DNA from: Siphonobacter aquaeclarae
Lineage (GTDB): Bacteria > Bacteroidota > Bacteroidia > Cytophagales > Spirosomataceae
DNA length: 64,000 nt
Direction of reading: 5' to 3'
NCBI RefSeq assembly: GCF_900103285.1
Contig: NZ_FNGS01000009.1
Span: forward strand, 116,431-180,430
Part shown: piece after piece, positions 50,113 to 58,604 of the stretch
How the letters are laid out: each line of letters starts with the position of its first letter
Numbering within the stretch: position 1 is the first letter of the stretch
Notes under the pieces: generated by a model
Databases searched by the model: none
What the model saw: only the letters and a program-made list of their open reading frames with translations
Told to the model about the DNA's origin: nothing
Translations under genes and position numbers: made by a program

Positions 50113-52392
50113 ATGAGACGAGCACGACGTGTACTGGGGTTGGGGGTGACGATGGCGCTGACAGCTTTGACGGGCGTTTTTGCCCAGACGGGCACGGTCA
50201 GGGGCGTCGTCCATACATCCGCGGGAGAGGTATTGGAACAGGCTTCGGTTTGGGTGAAGGGAACGCGGAAAGGCACGAAAACAGCTAAAAACGGCAGGTA
50301 CCGGCTGAATGACGTACCGGCAGGCAACCAGGAAATCGAAGTATCTCACGTCGGAATGGCACGGCTGCGCGTACCGGTGCAGGTGCATAGCGGAGAAGAA
50401 ACCATCCTGGATATCCGCGTTCCGGAAGCGCAGAATGCGTTGCAGGAAGTTGTTGTGACCGGTCAATACGAACCCCAATCCCTTCGCCAGTCGGTCTACC
50501 AGGTCCGTACCATCGGGCCGGAACGCCTCCAGGCGCGGGCGGCCATGACATTGACAGGAGTACTGAATACAGAGCTCGGCATCCGGTTTTCGAACGATCC
50601 GGCCCTCGGGACGTCTGATATTCAGCTCATGGGTATGTCGGGGCGAAACGTGAAAATTCTGCTCGACGGCGTGCCGATGCTCGACCGCGGCGACCAGCGT
50701 GAAAGCCTCAATCAGATCGACATCAACAGCGTCGAACGCATCGAGATTGTCGAAGGGCCGATGTCGGTCTCCTATGGCTCCGATGCGCTTGCGGGCGTGA
50801 TCAACATCATCACCAAAAAGCCCGGTAAGGAATCGCTTTCGGCACTCGCCCGCATACAGGAAGAGACAGCAGGGAAGGAGTATGCCGCTTTTTCCGGAAA
50901 AGGTTCTCACCTGGCAAGCCTGCAGCTGAGCGGTCGGCGCAACAACTGGCACGCGTCTGTCGGTGGCAGCCGGAATCAGTTTGGCGGCTGGCAGGGGACG
51001 TCGTTGACGCGTACGAAAGACTGGCACCAGAAAGACCAGTGGCTTGGAAACGGCGTAGCAGGTTTCACGAAGGAAACGTTCTCCGTTTCCTACCGGCTCG
51101 ACGCCTTGCAGGAGAAAATCCTCGCGCTGGGTGCGGTAAATGAAAATACACGTGACGCGCGCGACCAGAATTTCATCACCCGGCGGTACATGCACCAGTT
51201 GCAGAGTTCCTGGAAGGTCAGCGACGGCTTCAGCGCCAACGGCGTACTCGCCTATACCGACTACAGCCGGCGGACGCAGACGACCATCCTCAACCTGACA
51301 ACCGGGCAGCGGACACTGTCTACCGGTACAGGAGAGCAGGATGTTTCCGGTTTTGACAATGCCATGCTGCGGCTTACCGGCCGGTACCGGGCTTCTCCGA
51401 AGGTGTCGTTTCAGCCCGGCCTTGAAATCAACCGCGATGCCGCGAGCGGCGCCCGGATCGAAGGCAGGCCGGTGATTGTGGATGCCGCTTTTTACGTGTC
51501 TTCCGAAATCAAACCCACGGAGGCCATCACCATCCGTCCGGGATTACGCTTCATCAAAAATTCGGTGTATGCCGCGCCGCCGGTTATCCCCAGTCTGAAT
51601 ACCCGTTTCGGGCTGACGAAGACGCTTGACCTCCGCCTGGCCTATGCGCGCGGCTTCCGCTCTCCGGCGTTGCGGGAACTGTATTTTACCTTTTTCGACG
51701 CCAGTCACTCCATCAGGGGTAATCCCGACCTGAAAGCGGAATACTCCAACAGTTTCAACGGCTCACTGGCCTGGCAGCCGGTGATGCGGAAGGATTTTGT
51801 GGTGACATCGACGCTGGGCGGTTTTTACAACGATTTCCACAACCTCATCGGTTATGGAAACGATGCCGCCGATCCGCAGGTGACGGTCATGATCAACGTC
51901 GACCGCTTCAAAACCACCGGTGTGACGTTCAACCAGGTATTCAACCGGAAAAACCTTCAGGTCAACGTCGGCTATTCGTACATCGGGCGCTTCAACCAGC
52001 TGTCGGCCACGCGCAACGAACTGCCGCAGTTTGTCTGGTCGCCGGAAGTCAACCTGAACCTGCTCTATACCTTCTCTTTCCAGACCCGCGTCAACCTGTT
52101 CTATAAATACACCGGGCCCAGGACCTCGTACCAAACCACGACGAACGCAAGTGGTGAAACCATGGTGACGCCCGGCAAAACCCAGGGCTTTCACACCGCG
52201 GATATCACCGCCAGCCAGCCGCTGTTCAAGGGGCTGACGCTCAATGGAGGCGCGCGGAATTTGTTTGACGTAACGAGCCTGACAAATACGGCCGTTTCGA
52301 CCGGCAGCGCGCACAGTACCGGCGGCCCGGTGCCGATGAGCTACGGACGTTCCTATTTCCTGGGCCTGACCTGGAGCTGGTCGACCCACTAA
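50113..52392 (+). CDS. HmuR-type TonB-dependent heme receptor
   Basis: A 759-residue outer-membrane receptor. Order: signal peptide (ending TGVFAQ), carboxypeptidase-regulatory-like domain (VRGVVHTSAGEVLEQASVWV), plug (VLNTELGIRFSNDPALGTSD; SVERIEIVEGPMSVSYGSDA) and barrel. The heme-receptor motifs are visible: FRSP (515-518), NPDL (537-540), and a His between them at 532, the arrangement that binds heme in HmuR/HemR. The next gene is a HmuY-type lipoprotein. A promoter and a palindromic operator sit in front. Confidence 0.93.
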   Translation: MRRARRVLGLGVTMALTALTGVFAQTGTVRGVVHTSAGEVLEQASVWVKGTRKGTKTAKNGRYRLNDVPAGNQEIEVSHVGMARLRVPVQVHSGEETILDIRVPEAQNALQEVVVTGQYEPQSLRQSVYQVRTIGPERLQARAAMTLTGVLNTELGIRFSNDPALGTSDIQLMGMSGRNVKILLDGVPMLDRGDQRESLNQIDINSVERIEIVEGPMSVSYGSDALAGVINIITKKPGKESLSALARIQEETAGKEYAAFSGKGSHLASLQLSGRRNNWHASVGGSRNQFGGWQGTSLTRTKDWHQKDQWLGNGVAGFTKETFSVSYRLDALQEKILALGAVNENTRDARDQNFITRRYMHQLQSSWKVSDGFSANGVLAYTDYSRRTQTTILNLTTGQRTLSTGTGEQDVSGFDNAMLRLTGRYRASPKVSFQPGLEINRDAASGARIEGRPVIVDAAFYVSSEIKPTEAITIRPGLRFIKNSVYAAPPVIPSLNTRFGLTKTLDLRLAYARGFRSPALRELYFTFFDASHSIRGNPDLKAEYSNSFNGSLAWQPVMRKDFVVTSTLGGFYNDFHNLIGYGNDAADPQVTVMINVDRFKTTGVTFNQVFNRKNLQVNVGYSYIGRFNQLSATRNELPQFVWSPEVNLNLLYTFSFQTRVNLFYKYTGPRTSYQTTTNASGETMVTPGKTQGFHTADITASQPLFKGLTLNGGARNLFDVTSLTNTAVSTGSAHSTGGPVPMSYGRSYFLGLTWSWSTH

Positions 52393-52422
52393 CATCTTGT
52401 ATAACCATCCAAATTGCTGATT

Positions 52423-53820
52423 ATGAATCGGATATTCTCCCTTTTTCTGACCCTCGCTGTCCTGTTTGTTGTTCCTTCCTGCAAGGATGATGATCCCCCA
52501 CTGCCGGATAATACCGTGCAGTTCGAAGCAGGGGAGTCGGGCTTGGCTTCGGACAAAACCGAAGCTGAAATCAAGCTGACGCTGGTTCGTGCGGTGACCG
52601 CGGCGACGAACGTCACCGTAGCCATCCAGGAAACCGGCGTGGCTTATGGCACACAGTATACCACGACGCCGGCGGCAACGTCCGGGCAACTGACCGTAAC
52701 CATCCCGGCAAACAGCAATACGGCTTCGTTCAAGGTGACAAAAAAAGACAACATCTTTCTGAACGGAACGGAGAACCTGACCTTCAAAATCAGTTCGGCG
52801 GCCTCGCCGGTCGTGATCGGCACGACGGTTCAGACGAAGCTGAGCTTCTCGTCCATCGTGTCAACCGGTACTTCCCTGAAAATCAACGGCGGAGAAGGCG
52901 GAGCGAGCGCGGTGAACTCGGTATTTGTCGACTTCAGCAGCAATACCCAGACGGCCGTAGCACGCGCCAGCTGGGACCTTGGTTTTTATGCCGGATCCGA
53001 CTTCCGGGTAGTGATCAACGGTACCACCGGCGCCACGGTAAAAGCACTCACCAAAACCGATCTGACGGAGGTAACCGCGGCAGATACCACAGCGCTCGCC
53101 AGCGTACTGGTACTCGGTCAGGGTGCAGGTACGTTTGATATTGTCGATGACGTGGACGGCGACCTGACGAAAACGGCTATCAAAGCCATTTCCGCAACCG
53201 ACGGCGAAAACCCGGTCTACATCCTCAATCCCGGCAAAGCAGGGACAGCACAGAAACCGTGGTATAAAATCCGCGTCGTCCGGAAAGGAACCGGCTATAC
53301 CCTTCAGTATGCCCGGATCACGGAAACGACCTTCAGGACGCTGGACGTGACGAAAGACGCGAATTATGACTTCAATTATGTTTCCCTCACGCAGGGTAAG
53401 GCGGTTTCCGTAGAGCCGACGAAGAACAACTGGGATATACAATGGGGCCTGAATACGTACAAGGCACAGATGGATGCCACGACGTTCGTTCCGTATCCCT
53501 ACTCGGACTATGTGGTCATCAACAACCTGGCAGGCGTACAGGCGGCGCAGGTCGAGACCAAGACGGTCACGTATGATGCATACGGAGAAGCTAATATCGC
53601 GACGACAACCTTCGCGGCAGATCGTAACGTCATCGGTGGAAACTGGCGTGCCTCCGCAGCTCCGGGAAGTACAGCCGGCGTCAAAACCGATCGCTTCTAT
53701 GTCGTAAAAGATGCAGCAGGTAATGTGTACAAGCTCAAGTTTGTTAACTACATCTCGTCCGACGGCGGCGAGCGCGGCTATCCGAATATTGAATACAAAT
53801 TGGTAAAAAAAGGTAATTGA
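52423..53820 (+). CDS. HmuY-family heme-binding lipoprotein
   Basis: A 465-residue exported lipoprotein. The signal ends in VVPSC with the lipid-attachment Cys, followed by KDDDPPLPDN. Residues about 25-140 look like a Calx-beta/Ig-type domain (LTLVRAVTAATNVTVAIQET). The rest is the HmuY domain, with SWDLGFYAGSDFRVVINGTT and WDIQWGLNTYKAQ, both diagnostic. HmuY takes heme from host or environmental proteins and hands it to HmuR. The ATG at 52423 is 30 bases after the receptor gene. The extra N-terminal domain lengthens the protein beyond the short Porphyromonas HmuY. Confidence 0.9.
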   Translation: MNRIFSLFLTLAVLFVVPSCKDDDPPLPDNTVQFEAGESGLASDKTEAEIKLTLVRAVTAATNVTVAIQETGVAYGTQYTTTPAATSGQLTVTIPANSNTASFKVTKKDNIFLNGTENLTFKISSAASPVVIGTTVQTKLSFSSIVSTGTSLKINGGEGGASAVNSVFVDFSSNTQTAVARASWDLGFYAGSDFRVVINGTTGATVKALTKTDLTEVTAADTTALASVLVLGQGAGTFDIVDDVDGDLTKTAIKAISATDGENPVYILNPGKAGTAQKPWYKIRVVRKGTGYTLQYARITETTFRTLDVTKDANYDFNYVSLTQGKAVSVEPTKNNWDIQWGLNTYKAQMDATTFVPYPYSDYVVINNLAGVQAAQVETKTVTYDAYGEANIATTTFAADRNVIGGNWRASAAPGSTAGVKTDRFYVVKDAAGNVYKLKFVNYISSDGGERGYPNIEYKLVKKGN

Positions 53821-53840
53821 TTGAACAGTAGAAAATAGAG

Positions 53841-53869
53841 CGCCGGGCGGGAGACTGCCCGGCGTTTTT
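53841..53869 (+). terminator. Terminator after the HmuY-type gene
   Basis: CGCCGGGC pairs with GCCCGGCG around an 8-base loop; TTTTT follows. It marks the right end of the heme operon and the start of the AT-rich island. Confidence 0.9.
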
Positions 53870-54094
53870 ACGTTCCACTCAGAATATCTGGAACTATTTT
53901 TCCTAAATTCAAGAGTTTTTCCGGTAAGTGATATATTTATAGAGGTCTCGTACTGCGGGAAAAATAGCAGAGAGGGACGAGGCTGGCAGATGAAGTTAGC
54001 CAGAAGTCACTTTTTCAATGGAGCAAAAAATGGAGGGAACAATGCTCTTATCGCATGGTGATGGTTCTCTCGAAAGGAAAATGTCTCGAATGAT

Positions 54095-54454
54095 ATGAAA
54101 AGAAGAAAGGTAATAGTAGCCATAATAGTTATTTTTTTTTCTTTGATTTTAGTTTATGAAATTGGAAATTTTCGTCTTTTTGATATTCAATTGATTATTC
54201 TTCAAGATCTGCCTGTTTCCAATAAGCAATATCGATTGCGTATATGCTATTTGCCTTCTAACGCTTCAAGTCAGTCATATATTCAGGCAAGAAAATACAC
54301 GCGTGACTACGAAGAAATTATAGATAGTTTTGAGAAATATAATTATCTGAAAGATTGCTATATAGAGGGAGATACAGCTTATCTGTTAGTGGCAGATACC
54401 TCGAATACTAGATACGAAATTGAATTAAAGAAAATACTAATTCCTGTGGAATAG
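54095..54454 (+). CDS. Membrane-anchored orphan protein
   Basis: A 119-residue protein with one N-terminal membrane or signal segment (VIVAIIVIFFSLILVYEIGN) and a mostly beta-rich rest with Tyr, Ile and Ser. It has no recognisable domain. Its AT-rich codons match the island and not the flanking genome. It starts at the ATG at 54095. The short frame before it overlaps its start by a few bases and shows no signal of being real. An immunity or phage-defence accessory role would be speculation. Confidence 0.6.
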   Translation: MKRRKVIVAIIVIFFSLILVYEIGNFRLFDIQLIILQDLPVSNKQYRLRICYLPSNASSQSYIQARKYTRDYEEIIDSFEKYNYLKDCYIEGDTAYLLVADTSNTRYEIELKKILIPVE

Positions 54455-55135
54455 TAGAGTAATAAAATTTTCTTGTTGCGACATATTTTGACTAAGTAAG
54501 TACTTTTATCGACTACTTTATTTGTTCAATTCTACAGTATCGAGCAGGCCTGAGCTAGAAATAATATATCGATGATAATCGATTAAAAAATGATTGCACA
54601 GATTGGGTTTTAAGCGAGTATAATTAATGCTATATTACTAGAAAAATATAATAATACTTATTTTGTTAGTCATGCAAATGCTATCGACGCTTAAAATATA
54701 TACAGAGAAAGAAAAAAATCAGAATACTTATCTTATGAAGTTGTGAACGTTTCGCTTGACGGATGAACTGAATCTTTAATTGTATGACGTATATCAGATG
54801 GCTAAATTGAGATCGAAGGACAAAAAGAAGATAATGCCTTTTTTGGTAAAAGAACGATCGAAAATCTTGAATAAAATACTTCACTTTTAATGAAATGACT
54901 GATAAACCAAGCAATGATTTTTAGGGTGTAAATTTTCTTAATAAAGTAAAATAAAATATGAAAGATTTCGGATAAAATATTGTTAACTCTGTTTTTATTC
55001 TGAAAAATTGTATCGGGATAAAACCTTGAAAACATGACCAGATGAGGCCATAAAAATAGAATTAATTCCTTTGTTTTTAGACTTGTCGCAGCTTGAGTAT
55101 GAAGGTTTGTTTTTTGATTTTACAATGAATACACA
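54455..55135. other. AT-rich gap inside the island
   Basis: About 680 bases with very low GC. No frame of plausible coding quality was found; a short open frame (55038-55145) just overlaps the start of the next gene in another frame and could be the lost 5' end of it. No tRNA-like or repeat structure was seen. Confidence 0.5.
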
Positions 55136-55456
55136 GTGGAGAGACTAACCTTGGCTGAAGAAAGAGTAGAAATTCTTTTTAGAAAAATTAAAAACGAAGA
55201 GAAAGTGGTATTGGTCTTTGGTGGTGTACGCATAGATCAGCTCGATATAGCCGCTACGGTGTTAGAAGAGCTATCGATTAACATGATTTACAGAGGCCGT
55301 AAGCAAGTGGACGGACGACTCATAGATAAAATGGAAGGTAAGGGATATATGTATTTGAATTTCGTAGAGAATATTAATATAGCTTTCTGGGCTGACGAAA
55401 TGGAGTTGGTAGAATCGCCTTTTGGTTCGTCAGCGTTTTGTGCTTTCGACTTTTAA
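55136..55456 (+). CDS. Orphan protein, possibly missing its 5' end
   Basis: A 106-residue open frame. Its only usable start is GTG at 55136; the frame is closed by TGA at 55115-55117. It has a plausible alpha/beta pattern (VEILFRKIKNEEKVVLVFGG, then QLDIAATVLEELSINMIYRG) and ends AFCAFDF. Upstream, the frame 55038-55145 is also open without a good start, so a frameshift may have broken a longer gene. I recognise no family. Status between a short real gene and a truncated remnant is undecided. Confidence 0.45.
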   Translation: MERLTLAEERVEILFRKIKNEEKVVLVFGGVRIDQLDIAATVLEELSINMIYRGRKQVDGRLIDKMEGKGYMYLNFVENINIAFWADEMELVESPFGSSAFCAFDF

Positions 55457-55556
55457 TTTATCGCATGATTGTCTTGTTTATTTGTTTATACGTCAAAACC
55501 GTGAAAATATTGATTGTTGAATTAATTTAATTTGTGTTCATTAATATTAAGAACAA

Positions 55557-56018
55557 ATGAGGTCGATCTTGCTTTTATGGATTTTATTGGCTTTTGCTGG
55601 TAAGCTGAACGCCCAGGGAGTGTGGATTAGAATAGATTTTAGTAAAGAGAATAGAAAAATGCTTTATACGAAAATGGCAATTTTTGTATCTCAGACTGGT
55701 AGTAGATATAACTTTGATATTAAGAATAATTCATTTTTTTTTCCAGATTCGCTACAACTAAAAAAAAGAACCTTCAGGATTGATATTGACAGCTATAGTT
55801 TCGTATTTGAAAATACAATAATGGAAGCCAACGGAGAGAATGCATGCTGGAATTTGAGCCTGGATTTTAAGTCTCTATTTGGGTATAACAAATGCTACTC
55901 CATAGTGAATGATAAGAAAGTGAAATACTTGTATTCGCTTGAGTATAATACCGGAAGAAGATTAGTGTTTTATCGATTTAATAAAATGAGAAAAAAGAAG
56001 AGAAGTATTAATGGATAG
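55557..56018 (+). CDS. Exported orphan protein
   Basis: A 153-residue protein with a signal peptide (ILLLWILLAFAGKLNAQ). The mature part is rich in Phe, Tyr, Asn and Lys, with beta-like strands such as TFRIDIDSYSFVFENTIMEA, and ends in a Lys/Arg-rich tail. No known domain. It lies in the AT-rich island and reads as a probable periplasmic protein. An N-terminal signal is an argument for it being a real gene. Confidence 0.6.
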   Translation: MRSILLLWILLAFAGKLNAQGVWIRIDFSKENRKMLYTKMAIFVSQTGSRYNFDIKNNSFFFPDSLQLKKRTFRIDIDSYSFVFENTIMEANGENACWNLSLDFKSLFGYNKCYSIVNDKKVKYLYSLEYNTGRRLVFYRFNKMRKKKRSING

Positions 56019-56152
56019 TTAATTGAAGATTGTAGCGTAATTAATTTCCATTTATGGGAGATATTCATTTTTTATATTCTTGTTTGCGCAATATTCTCCA
56101 TCTCCCAAATCCGTGCTATCGTTTGACTTGACGCTGACACCGGCGGGTTAAT

Positions 56153-56246
56153 GATAGCTGATGAGTATCTGTTTTACAACGTTTAGGGAAAGGCTTATGG
56201 CGCGCAGTAAGAGGAGGTCGTTGATGCAGTTTCAGGTGAGTCTTGA
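56153..56246 (+). pseudogene. Possible gene remnant
   Basis: A reading frame with two internal stops reads IADEYLFYNV, stop at 56184-56186, GKAYGAQ, stop at 56208-56210, EEVVDAVSGES. Its base composition is closer to the rest of the genome than to the island around it. It may be decayed coding sequence. The segment is short, so chance is a real alternative. Confidence 0.2.
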
Positions 56247-56284
56247 AAGAAGCAAAGGAGATACTTGCTAATTTTTAAAATGAC

Positions 56285-56893
56285 ATGATGGTTGAAAAAT
56301 ATTATTTGAAATCTCTGAGCCTGAATGACTTGAAGGCTTTGAATGGTGTATGTCATTTTGCTGATTGTGTGATAGATCAGGTGGAGCTTATCGGGGTATT
56401 CGACATTGACGTTCCCATAAAAATGGAGCGCTGCATTATCAATGAATTAAAAATTCATTCCTGTTGGTTTAATGAAGGTATTACATTGAAAAATTGCATT
56501 ATAAATGGATATATTGATTATCAAATGGGTGGGCATAATAAGAAGCCAATTTTGCTGTATCAGAATGTCTTTACTGGGTTTGTTAATTTTTTTGATTGTC
56601 AATTTGCTTCAAGAGTTGAAATTGTTGAAAATGTTTTTGTTAGAGGGGCAAATTTGTTTGGAAATTTGAACGAAGGATTTGCAAATACTTTCGAGTCGGA
56701 GTTGATAGTCTCTAAAAATATTGGCGATTTGGATTTGGACGGATTTGGTTTTGGTTAGAACAAGCCGATTCCTCATAATGAAATGACGTTCGCTAAAAAT
56801 ATGGAATTGTCTAGCCTAAGGTATTTCAACGAAATAAAATATCTCAAGAGACACTCATTTTATTTCAAAGAGATAAAAAAATCGAATTTTTAA
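56285..56893 (+). pseudogene. Repeat-type orphan gene interrupted by a TAG codon
   Basis: The first 157 codons (56285-56758) encode a protein of short repeats, with hydrophobic F/I/L and C residues every few positions, for example FADCVIDQVELIGVFDIDVP and LKNCIINGYIDYQMGG, as in a pentapeptide-like right-handed helix. A TAG at 56756-56758 ends this frame, but the same frame stays open for 44 more codons to a TAA at 56891-56893, with plausible residues (PIPHNEMTFAKNMELSSLRY). It is therefore either a shortened gene, a nonsense pseudogene, or a read-through product. The start ATG has an AAGGAGA-like site about 25 bases upstream. No family recognised. Confidence 0.5.
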
Positions 56894-56979
56894 AATGAAA
56901 TTGCCTGGAAAGAGGAATTGTGATTTCGGTCGGGATCGTTACTTGACAATTTTTAGAAACTGAATAAACGTTGATTGTT

Positions 56980-57468
56980 ATGTCATCAATGCTAATTGAT
57001 GCGATTTTCAGAGGAAGCATCCTATCTGTCAAATTCGACTTTTTGATAGAGCTGATAGCTAATAGTCAGGAGGTTAGATTTAACTATCCGGAGGATCTGA
57101 GTGTTTCATCGTTTGACGAGCTTATCAAGGCGATCCGGTTAAATGATAATGTTGATTTAGCATTTTGCTCTGGTAATATTTTGATTATAGATAGGGAGGT
57201 GAGGAGCGTGTTTATTAACTTCGCAAGAGCAAATTATGATATAGAATTACTCTTTTTCTTTGATATTAAAGATATAGCATTTGATACTGATATAAAGAAT
57301 TTTGATTATTTGAAAAGATGGATGGAGCAGTATAAAATGGCCTTTGGCTTTGATTACTATGTCTGTCAAATGGATAATGCATCGAAGGATGAATATTATT
57401 TCGATAGCCATGCGCCGGGTCCTTTGTTTAGTCACATAGTCGCTCCTTCTGAATACCCCCCGGATTAG
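56980..57468 (+). CDS. Orphan protein, immunity-protein-like
   Basis: A 162-residue soluble protein from the ATG at 56980 (a TTG lies three codons before). Helices such as FLIELIANSQEVRFNYPEDL and strands such as FINFARANYDIELLFFFDIK make an alpha/beta pattern. The acidic surface and the Tyr/Asp-rich ending DEYYFDSHAPGP look like small immunity proteins encoded beside polymorphic toxins, but no toxin is present nearby. It is the last gene of the island; GC rises right after it. The role is an inference from size, composition and place. Confidence 0.6.
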   Translation: MSSMLIDAIFRGSILSVKFDFLIELIANSQEVRFNYPEDLSVSSFDELIKAIRLNDNVDLAFCSGNILIIDREVRSVFINFARANYDIELLFFFDIKDIAFDTDIKNFDYLKRWMEQYKMAFGFDYYVCQMDNASKDEYYFDSHAPGPLFSHIVAPSEYPPD

Positions 57469-57831
57469 ATGCCGTTTCTGCTTCTTCATCGATCGGTTCG
57501 CTCCGGGACCCTGACTGCAATCGGCAGGTAAGCTGTTGCTCCAGACCCGAATCGTGAAAATTTTTCGTTTGCTGTTAGTATGATCCTGCGAATTTGGCCT
57601 TCTTGAAGCGGATACATTGGAGTATGCAGGTCGGAAGGAAAATGGCGCTCCCGAGAGCAGCAGCACTGGCGTGTTTTTCCAGGTCTGAAAACAAATGATA
57701 TAAAAAGGCGGTTGTCCGGAGTATAGCCCGGACCGAATTTGCGATTCCGGCCATCGGATAGGGTAAAGCGATAGACCCTGTATACCGTTGCCACAGATAG
57801 ACTGACTACCAGCCATACGCAAACCACCTCT
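57469..57831. other. Gap between the island and the response regulator
   Basis: About 360 bases where GC returns to the genome level. The minus-strand frames across it look like shadow frames: they lack recognisable domains and overlap the response regulator start. No clear promoter box was found for the downstream gene. Confidence 0.5.
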
Positions 57832-58593
57832 ATGGCAGAGATCCCCAACATTCTTCTGGTAGACGACAATGAAGAGATCATTGCCTACCTGACTGACATA
57901 CTTGGCGAGGATTACGAGCTTTTTGTGGCCACACACGGAGAAGAGGCAATAGAGCGGCTCCGCAACGAAGCGATACACCTCGTAGTAAGCGATATCATGA
58001 TGCCGGTTATGGATGGGCTGGAACTATGCCGGCGTATCAAGACGGACAAGGCGATCTGCCATGTGCCGGTTATACTTCTGACGGCAAAAGACACCATCGA
58101 ATCCAAAATCGAAGGGCTGGAAACCGGTGCAGATGCCTACATCGAAAAGCCGGTTTTCCCGGATTACCTGCGGGCGCAAATCAGCAATTTGCTGAGTAAC
58201 AGAAGGCAGTTGAGAAGCTACTTCGCCGGAAATCCGCTCGTCCACATGGAGACGATTTCCTACACCAAAGCGGATCAGCTTTTCCTGGAAAAAGTATCCG
58301 GCTTCATCCTGACCAACATGGACGAGGTGGAAATGGACCTGAGCGCGGTCGCCGGCGAAGTAAACATGAGCCGGATGACCCTTCACCGGAAAATCAAAGC
58401 CCTGACCGACATGACGCCCGGGGATTTTGTCAACCTCGTCCGGCTCCGGAAATCGGCCGAATTGTTATCGGAAGGCTCTTACAAAGTATATGAAGTGGCG
58501 TTTATGACCGGATTTAAATCGCCCGCCCATTTCTCCAAATCCTTCCACAGGCAGTTTGGCTTTACGCCGACTCAGTTTGTCCAAAATCAATAG
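57832..58593 (+). CDS. Response regulator with AraC-type DNA-binding domain
   Basis: A 253-residue protein with a receiver domain (residues about 5-120; acidic pocket LLVDDNEE, phospho-acceptor Asp in HLVVSDIMMPVMDG, and conserved Lys in ADAYIEKPVFP), a linker, and a C-terminal AraC helix-turn-helix (VAGEVNMSRMTLHRKIKALT; VYEVAFMTGFKSPAHFSKSF). It is just what is normally fused to the C-terminus of a hybrid two-component regulator. Here it stands alone and converges on the sensor gene with only 11 bases between the stop codons. Confidence 0.93.
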   Translation: MAEIPNILLVDDNEEIIAYLTDILGEDYELFVATHGEEAIERLRNEAIHLVVSDIMMPVMDGLELCRRIKTDKAICHVPVILLTAKDTIESKIEGLETGADAYIEKPVFPDYLRAQISNLLSNRRQLRSYFAGNPLVHMETISYTKADQLFLEKVSGFILTNMDEVEMDLSAVAGEVNMSRMTLHRKIKALTDMTPGDFVNLVRLRKSAELLSEGSYKVYEVAFMTGFKSPAHFSKSFHRQFGFTPTQFVQNQ

Positions 58594-58604
58594 GCTGCTT
58601 TCCG

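Larger units (their letters stand above)
53871..57470. other. AT-rich island with orphan small genes
   Basis: About 3.6 kb with a sharply lower GC content than both flanks. It carries five small genes in the same orientation, with no recognisable function, separated by long AT-rich gaps and gene debris. The codon use is A/T-rich throughout. No transposase, integrase or direct-repeat boundary was found. The combination suggests acquired DNA, such as an immunity-gene array left from a polymorphic-toxin locus or a decayed mobile element. Confidence 0.75.

Noticed and set aside
57247..57978. Minus-strand 243-residue frame at the right edge of the AT-rich island
   Set aside because: It overlaps both the orphan gene at 56980 and the response regulator start; its residues look random and it has no start signals.
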